Shown: positions 16,589 through 25,246 of the stretch, one piece after another | How positions within the stretch are numbered: position 1 is the first letter of the stretch | Layout of the letters: the number at the start of each line of letters is the position of its first letter | Source of the DNA: PALSA-894 sp963828625 | GTDB taxonomy: Bacteria; Pseudomonadota; Alphaproteobacteria; Rhizobiales; Xanthobacteraceae | Reading direction: 5' to 3' | DNA length: 64,000 nt | NCBI GenBank assembly: GCA_963828625.1 | Contig: CAWHEX010000003.1 | Location: forward strand, 682,001 to 746,000 | Made by a program: the position numbers and the translations under genes | The notes under the pieces: generated by a model | Databases searched by the model: none | What the model saw: only the letters and a program-made list of their open reading frames with translations | Told to the model about the DNA's origin: nothing

Positions 16589-16617
16589 TTGAACTGACCC
16601 AACCCCTTGGCTATACG
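16589..16617 (+). promoter_or_regulatory. Candidate housekeeping promoter of the acpXL operon
   Basis: TTGAAC (16589-16594) and TATACG (16612-16617) are spaced by exactly 17 bp. This would give a leader of about 90 nt before the acpXL ATG at 16713. It is the only good hexamer pair I find in this gap. Confidence 0.5.
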
Positions 16618-16712
16618 GGGACCGCGCGATAAGACGGGCGTGCGCCGGGCACCGGCCGGGGGATGCGTGCGCGATTCAGCGCCGAAAAACGATAGATTTC
16701 AGAGGGTTGCCG

Positions 16713-17003
16713 ATGTCTTCGACTTTCGACACCGTGGCGAACATCATTTCCGAAACCTGTGACATCGAGCGCGAGAAGATCACTCCGGATAGCCACTCCA
16801 TCGACGACCTCGGCATCGACAGCCTCGACTTCCTCGATATCGCCTTCGCAATCGACAAGGCGTTCGGCATCAAGCTGCCGCTCGAGCAGTGGACCCAGGA
16901 AGTGAACGACGGCAAGGCGACCACCGAGCAGTATTTCGTCCTGAAAAACCTGTGCGCGCGCATCGACGAACTGATCGCCGCCAAGGGCGCGGCGACGGCG
17001 TAA
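16713..17003 (+). CDS. acpXL: Acyl carrier protein AcpXL for very-long-chain lipid A acyl chains
   Basis: 96-residue specialised acyl carrier protein. The phosphopantetheine-accepting serine lies in LGIDSLDFLDIAFAID (Ser at about residue 37), and the C-terminal part (LPLEQWTQEVNDGKATTEQYFVL) is the AcpXL signature that separates it from housekeeping AcpP. In Rhizobiales it carries the growing C26-C30 hydroxylated fatty acid that LpxXL transfers to lipid A. ATG 16713 follows AGAGGG. It is the first gene of the operon, with fabZ 7 bp downstream. Confidence 0.95.
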   Translation: MSSTFDTVANIISETCDIEREKITPDSHSIDDLGIDSLDFLDIAFAIDKAFGIKLPLEQWTQEVNDGKATTEQYFVLKNLCARIDELIAAKGAATA

Positions 17004-17010
17004 GGACTGC

Positions 17011-17481
17011 ATGCGTCTCGAGTACTTCCTCCTCATCGACCGGATTGTCGAACTCAAGCTCGACGACCACACGATCCGCACCGAAGCCACCGTCCCGACC
17101 ACGTCCACGATCTTCGAGGGGCACTTTCCCGGGCACCCGCTCATGCCGGGCGTGCTGCTGATCGAGACGATGGCGCAAACGTCGGGCTGGCTCCTGATTG
17201 CCATGCACAAGTTCACCCGCATGCCGTTCTTTGCCGCCGTGAAGGAGGCAAAACTGCGCACGTTCGTTACGCCGGGACAGGTGCTTTCCGTTACGGCGAG
17301 CCTTGTTCATGACGGCTCGGGCTTCGCAAGGACGAACGCAGCGATCAAGTGCGACGGCAAACCTGTTTGTAACGCCGAACTGACGTTCCGCCTCGTCGAA
17401 TTTCCTGATCCGTCGTTCCGCTCTAGCATGGAAAAGATCGCTGCCGAGATCGCCTTCCCGATGGAGGCGATCGATGCCTGA
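17011..17481 (+). CDS. fabZ: 3-hydroxyacyl-ACP dehydratase, FabZ-like, of the AcpXL pathway
   Basis: 156-residue hotdog-fold dehydratase that removes water from 3-hydroxyacyl chains on AcpXL. The catalytic His motif is clear: FEGHFPGHPLMPGVLLIETMAQTSGW, with His of GHFPGHP and the acidic residue of the following helix in place. The C-terminus is about ten residues longer than E. coli FabZ. It lies between acpXL (7 bp) and the ketosynthase-like gene, which it overlaps by 8 bp. Genes in this position are called fabZXL in rhizobia. Confidence 0.92.
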   Translation: MRLEYFLLIDRIVELKLDDHTIRTEATVPTTSTIFEGHFPGHPLMPGVLLIETMAQTSGWLLIAMHKFTRMPFFAAVKEAKLRTFVTPGQVLSVTASLVHDGSGFARTNAAIKCDGKPVCNAELTFRLVEFPDPSFRSSMEKIAAEIAFPMEAIDA

Positions 17482-18664
17482 AGCACGTGAGGTCTGGATC
17501 ACCGGCGTCGGCATCGTCTCGTGTCTCGGGGAAGGTCTCGACGCGCATTGGCAGGGCCTGTCGGCGCCTTCATCAGCGGAGATCGCCGCATTCGCGCCCT
17601 ACGTCGTGCATCGCGCCGTCGCAGTCGATTTCGACAAGCAGATCCCGAAGAAGGGCGACCAGCGCCAGATGGAAGCCTGGCAGCGCTACGGCGTCTATGC
17701 GGCAGGCCTCGCACTCGACAGCGCAGGCGTAAAAGGCAACGCAGAGCTTCTGTCCAAGACCGACATGATCGTCGCGGCCGGAGGCGGCGAGCGCGACGGG
17801 AAAGTCGACATCAGCATCTTGGCGGGACTGCGCACCGCGAATGATCGCGGTGCCTATCTGAACCAACGCCTGATGAGCGACCTGCGCCCAACATTGTTCC
17901 TCGCGCAACTCGCGAACCTGATGGCCGGCAACATCTCGATCGTGCACGGCGTCACGGGGTCATCGCGCACGTTCATGGGCGAAGAGCAGGCCGGGGTTGA
18001 TGCACTGCGCATCGCGCTCGCCCGAATCACGGCCGGACAGAGCGAGATCGCGCTGGTCGGCGGCGCGTACAATGCCGAGCGCTTCGACGTCATTCTCTAC
18101 TACGTGCTGGCGAAATGCCTGACGCACGACCAACACACGCGGGTTTGGGAACGCGCGGCGAGCGGCGGCGGCATGGAGCTCGGCACCATCGCGGCATTTC
18201 TGGTGCTCGAAGAGAAACAGCATGCGGTGAAGCGCGGCGTAAAGCCGTTTGCGCGGTTCACCAGCATCCAAACCGATCAGGTCAAGCGCACGCCCGGCGC
18301 AATCACGGGGGCGTTGGAGCGCATGTGGTCGAACATTGCGCAAAGGGTGAAGCCGGAGAACGCCGCCCTCATCTCGGGTGCCACGGGCGTCGAGCCCGTC
18401 ACTGCCGAAGAACGGGCATTCCTGGAGCAGCATCCCGGCCTTGCCGTGCGCGCCACCGGCACCCATCTCGGTCATGGGCTCGAGCCGCAGTTTCCGGCTA
18501 ATATCGCGCTCGCCGCGGTCGCGTTGCGGCGCGGCCACCTGTTTCCGCCGTCCGATGATTCGGGGTTCGAGCGGTCGATGGACGCGGCGCTGCGGCAAGT
18601 GGTGGTGACGAGCATCGGGCATCGGCGCGGCGAGGGTCTCGCTCTCGTCGAAGCGATCGACTGA
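17474..18664 (+). CDS. FabF2XL-like ketosynthase homologue lacking the active-site cysteine
   Basis: 396 residues, thiolase fold, equivalent in position to fabF2XL of rhizobial acpXL clusters. Compared with the next gene, the nucleophile motif TACASGAS is replaced by HGVTGSSR, with Val160 where Cys should be, and the first catalytic His (NAHGTST) is replaced by GATGVEP. Only the last His (LGHGLEP) remains. It therefore cannot form the acyl-enzyme and probably acts as a partner or chain-length factor for the active ketosynthase encoded next, as in type II polyketide systems (inference). It overlaps fabZ by 8 bp, and the active enzyme starts 11 bp after its stop. Confidence 0.88.
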   Translation: MPEAREVWITGVGIVSCLGEGLDAHWQGLSAPSSAEIAAFAPYVVHRAVAVDFDKQIPKKGDQRQMEAWQRYGVYAAGLALDSAGVKGNAELLSKTDMIVAAGGGERDGKVDISILAGLRTANDRGAYLNQRLMSDLRPTLFLAQLANLMAGNISIVHGVTGSSRTFMGEEQAGVDALRIALARITAGQSEIALVGGAYNAERFDVILYYVLAKCLTHDQHTRVWERAASGGGMELGTIAAFLVLEEKQHAVKRGVKPFARFTSIQTDQVKRTPGAITGALERMWSNIAQRVKPENAALISGATGVEPVTAEERAFLEQHPGLAVRATGTHLGHGLEPQFPANIALAAVALRRGHLFPPSDDSGFERSMDAALRQVVVTSIGHRRGEGLALVEAID

Positions 18665-18675
18665 GGGAGATGCGC

Positions 18676-19953
18676 ATGGCGAAGACCGACCAGGCAGGCA
18701 GGCCGATCGTCGTCGTCACCGGTATGGGAGTTATCACTTCGCTCGGGGCGGGGCGCGAAGACAACTGGCGCAAGCTCACCGCCGGCGAGTTGGGCATCCG
18801 CGAGATCACGCGCATCTCGACCGAAGGACTGAAGACCCGCATCGCGGGCACGATCGACTTCATCCCGATCGAGCATCATTCCTCGCCCGGATTGTCCGAA
18901 CGGCTTGCCGAGATGGCGGCGGAGGAGGCGATCGCGCAATCCAATATCGGGAGCCGCGGCAACTTTCCGGGACCGCTTTTCATCGCGGTCGCGCCGCTCG
19001 AGATCGAGTGGGACCAGCGCGAAGCGCTGGTGCGCGCATCCGGCGCGAATGGTGATCTCAGCTATGCGGATCTGATGCGCGCAGGGGAGACCGGGCAGTT
19101 CCGTCATGTCTACGAGCGCTTCCTGTTCGGCTCCGTCGCCGCCAACATCGCCGAACGCGTCGGCACCAAGGGCTCGCCGATCTCGCTATCGACCGCATGT
19201 GCGTCAGGCGCCTCCGCGATTCAGCTCGGGGTCGAGGCGATCCGCCGCGGCGAAGCGAGCGCCGCCCTGTGCATCGGGACCGACGCATCGGTGAACGCCG
19301 AGTCGCTGATCCGCTTTTCACTTTTGTCCGCGCTTTCGACCAGCAACAATCCGCCGCAAGGCGCCTCGCGTCCATTTTCGAAGGATCGCGATGGCTTCGT
19401 CATAGCGGAGGGCGCGGGCGCGCTCGTATTGGAAAGCCTGGAGGCCGCGCAGGCGCGCGGCGCGAGAATTCTTGGCGTGATGGACGGCTGCGGCGAGATG
19501 GCGGACAGCTTCCACCGCACCCGCTCGAGCCCCGACGGGAAGCCGAGCATCGGCTGTATGCGCAATGCGCTCAATGATGCCGGGCTCACGCCCGAGCACA
19601 TCGACTACATCAATGCGCATGGCACCAGCACGCCGGAGAACGACAAGAACGAATATCTGAGCGTCTCGGCGGTGTTCGGCGAACGCGCCACAAGCATTCC
19701 GATCTCGTCCAACAAATCGATGATCGGCCACACCATCTCGGCCGCCGGCGCCGTCGAATCCGTCTTCAGCCTGCTGACACTGGAGCACCAGCGGGTTCCG
19801 CCGACCATCAACTATGACATTCCAGACCCGACGATCCCGCTGGATGTCGTGCCGAACGTGGCGCGCGACGCGCGCGTGACGCACGTCATCTCCAATTCGT
19901 TCGGCTTTGGCGGGCAAAACGTAGCGCTGGTCATGAGCCGGGAGCCACGCTGA
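18676..19953 (+). CDS. Beta-ketoacyl-ACP synthase, FabF1XL-like, catalytically complete
   Basis: 425-residue condensing enzyme that elongates acyl-AcpXL with malonyl units. The complete Cys-His-His triad is visible: STACASGASAI, NAHGTSTPEND and SNKSMIGHTISAAGAVE, followed by the C-terminal NSFGFGGQN. ATG 18676 is preferred over ATG 18670 because GAGGGAG is 6 nt from the former and abuts the latter. Its stop overlaps the next start as TGATG. It is likely to pair with the inactive homologue upstream. Confidence 0.92.
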   Translation: MAKTDQAGRPIVVVTGMGVITSLGAGREDNWRKLTAGELGIREITRISTEGLKTRIAGTIDFIPIEHHSSPGLSERLAEMAAEEAIAQSNIGSRGNFPGPLFIAVAPLEIEWDQREALVRASGANGDLSYADLMRAGETGQFRHVYERFLFGSVAANIAERVGTKGSPISLSTACASGASAIQLGVEAIRRGEASAALCIGTDASVNAESLIRFSLLSALSTSNNPPQGASRPFSKDRDGFVIAEGAGALVLESLEAAQARGARILGVMDGCGEMADSFHRTRSSPDGKPSIGCMRNALNDAGLTPEHIDYINAHGTSTPENDKNEYLSVSAVFGERATSIPISSNKSMIGHTISAAGAVESVFSLLTLEHQRVPPTINYDIPDPTIPLDVVPNVARDARVTHVISNSFGFGGQNVALVMSREPR

Positions 19954-20720
19954 TGGCTGACACAACAGCGAAACGGCGCGTACTTGTCACCGGCGGCGGA
20001 CGTGGGCTCGGCTCCGCGATCGTGCGCGTGCTCGCGGCGGCCGGCCATGACGTGACTTTCACGTATCGCTCTGCCAGCGCCGAAGCCGACGCGCTGGTGA
20101 AGGAGATGAGCGCCGCGCATTCCGGCCAGACCTTCGCGGCGCATCAGGCCGATCTCGCGGACAAGAGTGCCGTCAATGCGCTGGTCGCGACGATCGAGAA
20201 GGAAGGCCCCTACTCGGCCTTCGTCCACAACGCCGGTCAGTCCTACGACACGCTTGCCGTGATGCTCGATCAGGACAAGGCGGAAGCCGCCATGCAGGTA
20301 AACTTCTGGTCCTTTACCCGGCTCGCCGCCGGAATGGTTCGCACGATGATGCGCGCGAAGGATGGCCGCGTCGTGGTGATCGGCTCGGTGACGGCCGAGC
20401 GCGGCAACCAGGGCAATTCGGCCTACGCGGCCTCGAAGGCGGCGCTGCTCGGTTACTCGCGCACCCTCGCGATCGAGAGCGCCAGCCGCGGCATCACCGT
20501 CAACTACGTGGCGCCGGGCTTCATCGACACCGAAATGATGACCAAATACGACAAGTATCGCGAGCAGATGGAGCAGCAGATTCCCGCCAAGCGCTTCGCG
20601 AAGCCCGAGGATGTCGCCGGGATCGTGGCATTCCTGCTCGCGCCCGCCGCTTCTTACATCACGGGCGCCTACCTTCCGGTCGATGGCGGGTTGACGGCAG
20701 GGATGGGTATCCATCGCTGA
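19953..20720 (+). CDS. fabG: 3-oxoacyl-ACP reductase, FabG-like SDR, in the AcpXL operon
   Basis: 255-residue short-chain dehydrogenase. The cofactor loop GGGRGLGSA (TGGGRGLG) and the NAG motif (VHNAGQSYD) are present, the catalytic Ser/Tyr/Lys appear as GSV...SAYAASKAALLG, and the C-terminus shows APGFIDTEM and ITGAYLPVDGG, typical of FabG. It would reduce 3-oxoacyl-AcpXL with NADPH. Overlap with fabF1 at TGATG places it firmly in the operon. From memory, the classic S. meliloti/R. leguminosarum acpXL cluster lacks a ketoreductase at this point, so its presence here is notable. Confidence 0.9.
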   Translation: MADTTAKRRVLVTGGGRGLGSAIVRVLAAAGHDVTFTYRSASAEADALVKEMSAAHSGQTFAAHQADLADKSAVNALVATIEKEGPYSAFVHNAGQSYDTLAVMLDQDKAEAAMQVNFWSFTRLAAGMVRTMMRAKDGRVVVIGSVTAERGNQGNSAYAASKAALLGYSRTLAIESASRGITVNYVAPGFIDTEMMTKYDKYREQMEQQIPAKRFAKPEDVAGIVAFLLAPAASYITGAYLPVDGGLTAGMGIHR

Positions 20721-20761
20721 CCTTAGTTGTTTTGCGATTGCCTCCTGAGGACACGATCTGA

Positions 20762-21786
20762 ATGCGTGCGCTGACGCTCGTTGCCGACCGCAAGCTTGAA
20801 CTTGATCGACATGCCGATCCGCCGCCCGCCGGGCGAAGGCGAGGTGCAGATCCGCATCAAGGCGATCGGCCTCAATCATCTCGACGTGTGGGGATGGCGC
20901 GGCATGGCGTTCGCCAAACGCAAGCTGCCGCTCGTCGTCGGCGTCGAGGCGGCGGGCGAGATTACGGCCGTCGGAAGCGGCGTGAGCGCGCTAAAGGCCG
21001 GCGATCGCGTCGTCGCGTATGGCGGGCTGACGTGCGGCACCTGCAAGGCGTGCCGCGAGGGGCGCGACAATCTGTGTGAAAACGTCTCGGGAGTGATGGG
21101 CTTTCACGCCGACGGATTTGCGCGCGATCTGCTCAACATGCCGGCGCGTCTCGTGATCCCTGTCCCGGACGGCGTAAGCCTTCGCGACGCGACCTGCGCG
21201 CCTGTGGCATTCGGCACCGTGCAGCACATGCTGTTCGACAATGCCAAGCTCGAATCCGGCGAGAGCATTCTCGTGCAGGCGGGCGGCTCCGGCATCGGCA
21301 CCGCGGCGATCAAGATGGCGAAGGCGATCGGCGCGACCGTGTTCACCACTGTCGGCGACGACGAGAAGATCGACAAGGCGAAAGCGATCGGCGCCGACCA
21401 TGTCATCAACTATCGTACCGATCGCTTCGAGACCGTGGTGCGCAAGGCGACCGGGCAAGAAGGGCGTCGATGTCGCCTTCGAGCACGTCGGGCCCGACAC
21501 GTTCAACGGGTCGCTGCTCTGCCTCAAGCGCGGCGGGCGGCTCGTGACCTGCGGCTCGACCTCCGGCCAGTCGACGCAGATCAACCTGTTCCAGCTTTAC
21601 CTCCAGCAGTATCGGATCATCGGCTCGTTCGGCGCTTCCATGCGGAACGTGCGCGAGAGCCTCGCCAAGATGGCTTCGGGCCTGACACCGGTGATCGACA
21701 CCGAAGTGCCGCTCGCGGATTTCGAAACCGGGCTCGCGCGCCTCGAAGGCCGCAAGGTGTTCGGCAAGATCATCGTGACGTTCTGA
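20762..21786 (+). pseudogene. Zinc-type MDR alcohol dehydrogenase/enoyl reductase-like gene of the AcpXL operon, frame broken as given
   Basis: Reconstructs to about 340 residues of the medium-chain dehydrogenase/reductase family, the gene normally found between fabF1XL and lpxXL in rhizobia. Parts in three frames: MRALTLVADRKLEL; then IDMPIRRPPGEGEVQIR through GLNHLDVWGW, GGLTCGTCKACREGRDNLCEN (a structural-zinc-type cysteine cluster) and VQAGGSGIGTAAIKMAK (cofactor site); then KKGVDVAFEHVGPDTFNGS to FGKIIVTF. Extra single bases lie at about 20801-20804 and 21451-21456. Its reaction is unproven; enoyl reduction of the growing chain or oxidation near the (omega-1) end are both proposed roles. 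lpxXL starts 4 bp after the stop. Confidence 0.8.
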
Positions 21787-21790
21787 CGCG

Positions 21791-22723
21791 ATGGCGCGCC
21801 GCTCCGCAGCGCTGAAGTCTCTGCGGCCGCTCAAGGGCGCGGCCGAGGCGGTTCTGGGGTCGGTCGTGGTCGGCACGCTTGCGGTGCTCCGCCGGATCAA
21901 CCGCCAACGCATGGCGAACGTGCTCGGCCGCCTGATGCGCACCATCGGGCCGTGGATTCCGGAGCACAGGACCGGACGCGCAAACCTCGCGGCGGCGTTC
22001 CCGGAGAAATCGCCCGAGGAGATCGAGAAAATCCTCGCCGGCGTGTGGGAGAACCTCGGCCGCGTCGCCGCAGAGTTCGCGCACATCGACCGCGTCATCA
22101 TCCACGATCCGGCGCGGCCCGGGCGATCCGCCGATCCCGATGTGATGATCGACGACACGACGTTCCAGCGTCTCGGGGAACTCGGATCAAGGCCGCAGCT
22201 CGTCTTCGCCGCGCACCTGGCGAATTGGGAAATTCCCGCGCTTGCGCCGCGCCAGTTCGGCTACCCGACCTCGATCCTCTACCGCCGTCCGAACATCGGG
22301 AAGGCAAGCGACGCGATCGTCGCAATGCGCGCGCGTTGCATGGGCAACATGGTGGCGTCAGGGCTCGACGCGCCGCTCCGGCTCGGCCGCGCGCTGGAGA
22401 AAGGCGAACATGTCGCGGTGTTGGTCGACCAGCACACGACGCAAGGCGTGGACGTGGTGTTCTTCGGTCGCCGGGCCAAGGCAAATCCGCTGATCGCACA
22501 GCTCGCGCGTCTGACCGGCGCGCCGATCCGCGGCGTGCGCGTGATGCGGCGGCCCGATGGCAATCACTTCGACGCCGAACTGACAGACGAAATTCCCCTC
22601 GCGCGCGATGCGGAGGGGAACGTCGACATTCAAGCCACGATGCAGGCCATCACCAGCGTGGTCGAAAGCTGGGTGCGCGAGCACCCGGAGCAGTGGCTCT
22701 GGCTGCACCGCCGCTGGCGCTAG
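21791..22723 (+). CDS. lpxXL: Lipid A very-long-chain acyltransferase, LpxXL-like
   Basis: 310-residue lysophospholipid acyltransferase-fold protein of the LpxL/LpxM (HtrB) family. The catalytic HX4E motif is visible as AAHLANWEIPAL (about residues 139-144), followed by YRRPNIGKASD and VLVDQHTTQGVDVVFFGRRA, which fit the substrate-binding blocks. It should transfer the AcpXL-bound very-long-chain acyl group to Kdo2-lipid IVA at the cytoplasmic face of the inner membrane. It is the last gene of the operon; the stop is 2 bp from the convergent lactonase gene. Confidence 0.92.
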   Translation: MARRSAALKSLRPLKGAAEAVLGSVVVGTLAVLRRINRQRMANVLGRLMRTIGPWIPEHRTGRANLAAAFPEKSPEEIEKILAGVWENLGRVAAEFAHIDRVIIHDPARPGRSADPDVMIDDTTFQRLGELGSRPQLVFAAHLANWEIPALAPRQFGYPTSILYRRPNIGKASDAIVAMRARCMGNMVASGLDAPLRLGRALEKGEHVAVLVDQHTTQGVDVVFFGRRAKANPLIAQLARLTGAPIRGVRVMRRPDGNHFDAELTDEIPLARDAEGNVDIQATMQAITSVVESWVREHPEQWLWLHRRWR

Positions 22724-22725
22724 AA

Positions 22726-23844
22726 CTAGAAAGAGACGATCTCCACCCAGTTCGCGCCCTTGCCGGTCGGGTACTTGCCGATCGGCTTGAGCGCACCGGT
22801 CTCGCCGTCGATCGCGTAAGTCGAGATCGTGTCGGATTTCTCGCCTGACACCACGATGAACTTGCCGCTCGGATCGATCGCAAAGCCGCGCGGCTGCTTC
22901 TCGGTCGGCGTCGAGCCGACAAAGCTGAGCTTGCCGGTCGCGGCGTCGACCTTGAAGCCGCCGAGCGTGCTCGACGTGCGCTCCGCCGCATAGAGGAATT
23001 TGCCGTTCGGCGTGAGGTGCAGGTCGGACGCCCAGATGTCGTTCGCCAGATCGCGCGGAGTCTGTCCGGGCGCCACCGGAGCGCGCGGCTGGCCGGGGAC
23101 GAGCTTCGTGTCGGCCGGGAGCGCGGAGACGGAGTCGAGCTCCTTCAGCGTGCCGGTCTTCGCATCGAGCGCGAGCGTGGTCACAGTCGCAGTCAGCTCG
23201 TTGAGCAGAAAGACGAACTTGTTGTCCTTCGACACGATGATGTGGCGCGGCCCGGTGCCCTGCTTCATCTGCACGGTCGCGGGCGTGTTGGATGAAAGCT
23301 TGCCCTTCTTCGCATCGAACACGAACTGGAAGATCTGGTCGGTGCCAAGATGCGGCACGAACACGTAGCGGTTCGTATTGTCGGTGCGGATCGAGTGCGC
23401 ATTGCGCGCGGTCGGGATCACCTGGATCGGCTCACCGACCTTGCCGTCCTTGCCGATCGGATTCACGCCGACTTGATTGGCGCCGTACGATGCGCCGAGC
23501 AGAAAACGACCGGTCGTGTCGATCGTGATGTACGGATAGCTCTCCGCCAGCGGCCCCTTGCCGACGAGCTTGAGCGCGCCCGACGTCTTGTCGATCGAAT
23601 AGGTGTAGGCCTCGTACGGCTTGGAGCGCACGGCCGCGATCAGAAACCGCTTGTCCGGGCTCACCGCCATCGGCATCACGACCTTGGCAGCCTCGACGCG
23701 GTCCCCGGCCTTCAGCGTGCCGTCGGCCTGCAGCGTGTACATCCCGATATTGCCGTCATCGGCATTGGACACGTAGACAAACGTCGCAGCGAGCGCTGGT
23801 GCGCTCATCATCGTGAGCGCAAGCGCAATCATCGGCATTTTCAT
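22726..23844 (-). CDS. Secreted lactonase-fold seven-bladed beta-propeller protein (6-phosphogluconolactonase-like)
   Basis: 372 residues with a Sec signal peptide (MKMPMIALALTMMSAPALAA). The mature part consists of repeated propeller blades with the YVSNADDGNIGMYTLQADGTL type of repeat, matching the lactonase (Pgl) family of 340-370 residues. Conserved family strings include VSPDKRFLIAAVR, GTGPRHIIVSKDNKFVFLLNEL and HLTPNGKFLYAAERT. Cytoplasmic Pgl hydrolyses 6-phosphogluconolactone, but the signal peptide here puts the protein in the periplasm, so a different lactone is likely. ATG 23844 follows AGGGAGG. Confidence 0.85.
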   Translation of the reverse strand: MKMPMIALALTMMSAPALAATFVYVSNADDGNIGMYTLQADGTLKAGDRVEAAKVVMPMAVSPDKRFLIAAVRSKPYEAYTYSIDKTSGALKLVGKGPLAESYPYITIDTTGRFLLGASYGANQVGVNPIGKDGKVGEPIQVIPTARNAHSIRTDNTNRYVFVPHLGTDQIFQFVFDAKKGKLSSNTPATVQMKQGTGPRHIIVSKDNKFVFLLNELTATVTTLALDAKTGTLKELDSVSALPADTKLVPGQPRAPVAPGQTPRDLANDIWASDLHLTPNGKFLYAAERTSSTLGGFKVDAATGKLSFVGSTPTEKQPRGFAIDPSGKFIVVSGEKSDTISTYAIDGETGALKPIGKYPTGKGANWVEIVSF

Positions 23845-23919
23845 GTGGTTATTCCTCCCTGAGGCGCGCACCTTATCGCGCGGATCAGGAGGCGGCCAGA
23901 TCGTTTCCGTGCGGAACGG

Positions 23920-25017
23920 TCAGCGTCCGGTCTTGATCTTGGTCCACAGCCTGTTCATCAGGCGCTGCGTTTTCTGGTCGTGCGACTGGATCGTGTAAAA
24001 GCCCCGCATCGTCGCGTCGTCCGGATAGATCGTCTTGTCCTCGACAATCGCCTTGTCGATCAGCGGGCGGCTCGCCGCATTGCCGTTGGCGTAGGAAATG
24101 AGATTCGAGTTCTTCGCCGCGACCTCCGGTTTGAACAGATAGTTGATCAGCGCGTGCGCCTCCGCGATATTCTTCGCGTCCTTCGGGATCGCGAGATTGT
24201 CGAACCAGAGCTGCGCGCCCTCCTTCGGGATCGCGTAGCCGATCTCGACGCCATTCTTCGCCTCGGCGGCGCGCTTCTGCGCCTGCTTGATGTCGCCCGA
24301 GTAACCGAACACGAGACAGATTTCGCCTGAGGCAAGCGCGTTGAGATATTCCGATGAATGGAATTTGCGCACCGATGGCCGCACCTTGGCGATCAGGTCG
24401 GCCGCCTTTTCCAGGTCGGCCTGTTCCTTGGTGTTCGGATTGAGCTTGAGGTAGGTCAGCGCCGCCGCGAAGACATCGTCGGCGGCATCGAGAACATGCA
24501 CGCCGCAATCCTTGAACTTCGCGATGACGTCCGGCTTGAAAACGATGTCGAGCGTGTCGAGGCTCGCGCCCTCGCCCAGCACCTCGCGCGCCTTCTTCAC
24601 GTTGAAGCCGACGCCGGTCGTGCCCCACATGTAATTCACGGCGTACTGGTTGCCGGGATCGTAGATCGCAAGGCGCTTCGTGATTTCGTCCCATGCGTTC
24701 GACAGATTCGGCAGCTTGCTCTTGTCGAGCTTCTGGAACACGCCGGCCTTGATCTGCCGCTCGAGAAAATACGCGGTCGGGACCACAACGTCGTAGCCGG
24801 TGCGCCCGGCGAGCAGTTTCGTCTCCAGCATGTCGTTCGAATCGAACGTGTCGTACTTCACCTTGATGCCGGTCTCTTTCGTGAAGTCTTCGAGCACGGT
24901 CGGGTCGATGTAGTCCGACCAGTTATAGAAATTGACGACCCGCTCTTTCTGAGCTCCCGCTGCGTCAACCAGCGCCGCGCACGCCGCGAGGGCGAGAAAG
25001 ATTCTCTTAACAAACAT
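23920..25017 (-). CDS. Spermidine/putrescine-type ABC substrate-binding protein (PotF-like), orphan
   Basis: 365-residue periplasmic binding protein with a signal peptide ending near DAAGA. The mature start VNFYNWSDYIDPTVLEDFTKETGIKVKYDTFDSNDMLETKLL is a hallmark of PotF/PotD, which bind putrescine or spermidine, and GYAIPKEGAQLWFDNLAIPKDAKN is also conserved. No ATPase or permease gene lies on either side, so it must serve a transporter encoded elsewhere. ATG 25017 follows GGAG at 6 nt; a TTG one codon earlier is less likely. It is divergent from the outer-membrane protein gene. Confidence 0.88.
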   Translation of the reverse strand: MFVKRIFLALAACAALVDAAGAQKERVVNFYNWSDYIDPTVLEDFTKETGIKVKYDTFDSNDMLETKLLAGRTGYDVVVPTAYFLERQIKAGVFQKLDKSKLPNLSNAWDEITKRLAIYDPGNQYAVNYMWGTTGVGFNVKKAREVLGEGASLDTLDIVFKPDVIAKFKDCGVHVLDAADDVFAAALTYLKLNPNTKEQADLEKAADLIAKVRPSVRKFHSSEYLNALASGEICLVFGYSGDIKQAQKRAAEAKNGVEIGYAIPKEGAQLWFDNLAIPKDAKNIAEAHALINYLFKPEVAAKNSNLISYANGNAASRPLIDKAIVEDKTIYPDDATMRGFYTIQSHDQKTQRLMNRLWTKIKTGR

Positions 25018-25077
25018 CAACTACTCCGCAGCGTTCGTCCGGCGAGCGGACGCTAGGCGATGTTGCGGTGACCTCGC

Positions 25078-25094
25078 AAGTTCCAGCGGAACTT
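25078..25094. repeat. Inverted repeat AAGTTCC-AGC-GGAACTT in a divergent promoter region
   Basis: Perfect 7-bp arms with a 3-nt spacer, about 60 bp upstream of the potF-like start and 150 bp upstream of the barrel-protein start. The size suits a dimeric regulator; no terminator U-run is attached. Confidence 0.4.
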
Positions 25095-25120
25095 TCGTTG
25101 CGCAAAAACAACAGCTTCGT

Positions 25121-25147
25121 CGAACGTTGGTAGCGCCGGAACGTTCG
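25121..25147. repeat. Inverted repeat CGAACGTT-N11-AACGTTCG in a divergent promoter region
   Basis: Perfect 8-bp arms at 25121-25128 and 25140-25147 with an 11-nt spacer, 100-126 bp upstream of the outer-membrane protein start. It may be an operator or a leader hairpin for either divergent gene. Confidence 0.4.
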
Positions 25148-25246
25148 CCATTTTGCTGCGTTCCTGCCGCAATCCCGACTTGAGTTGGCAATACCCAGCC
25201 GCCTCAAGCGGTCCCGTGGGGCGCGATGTTTCAATTGGAGAAGAAG

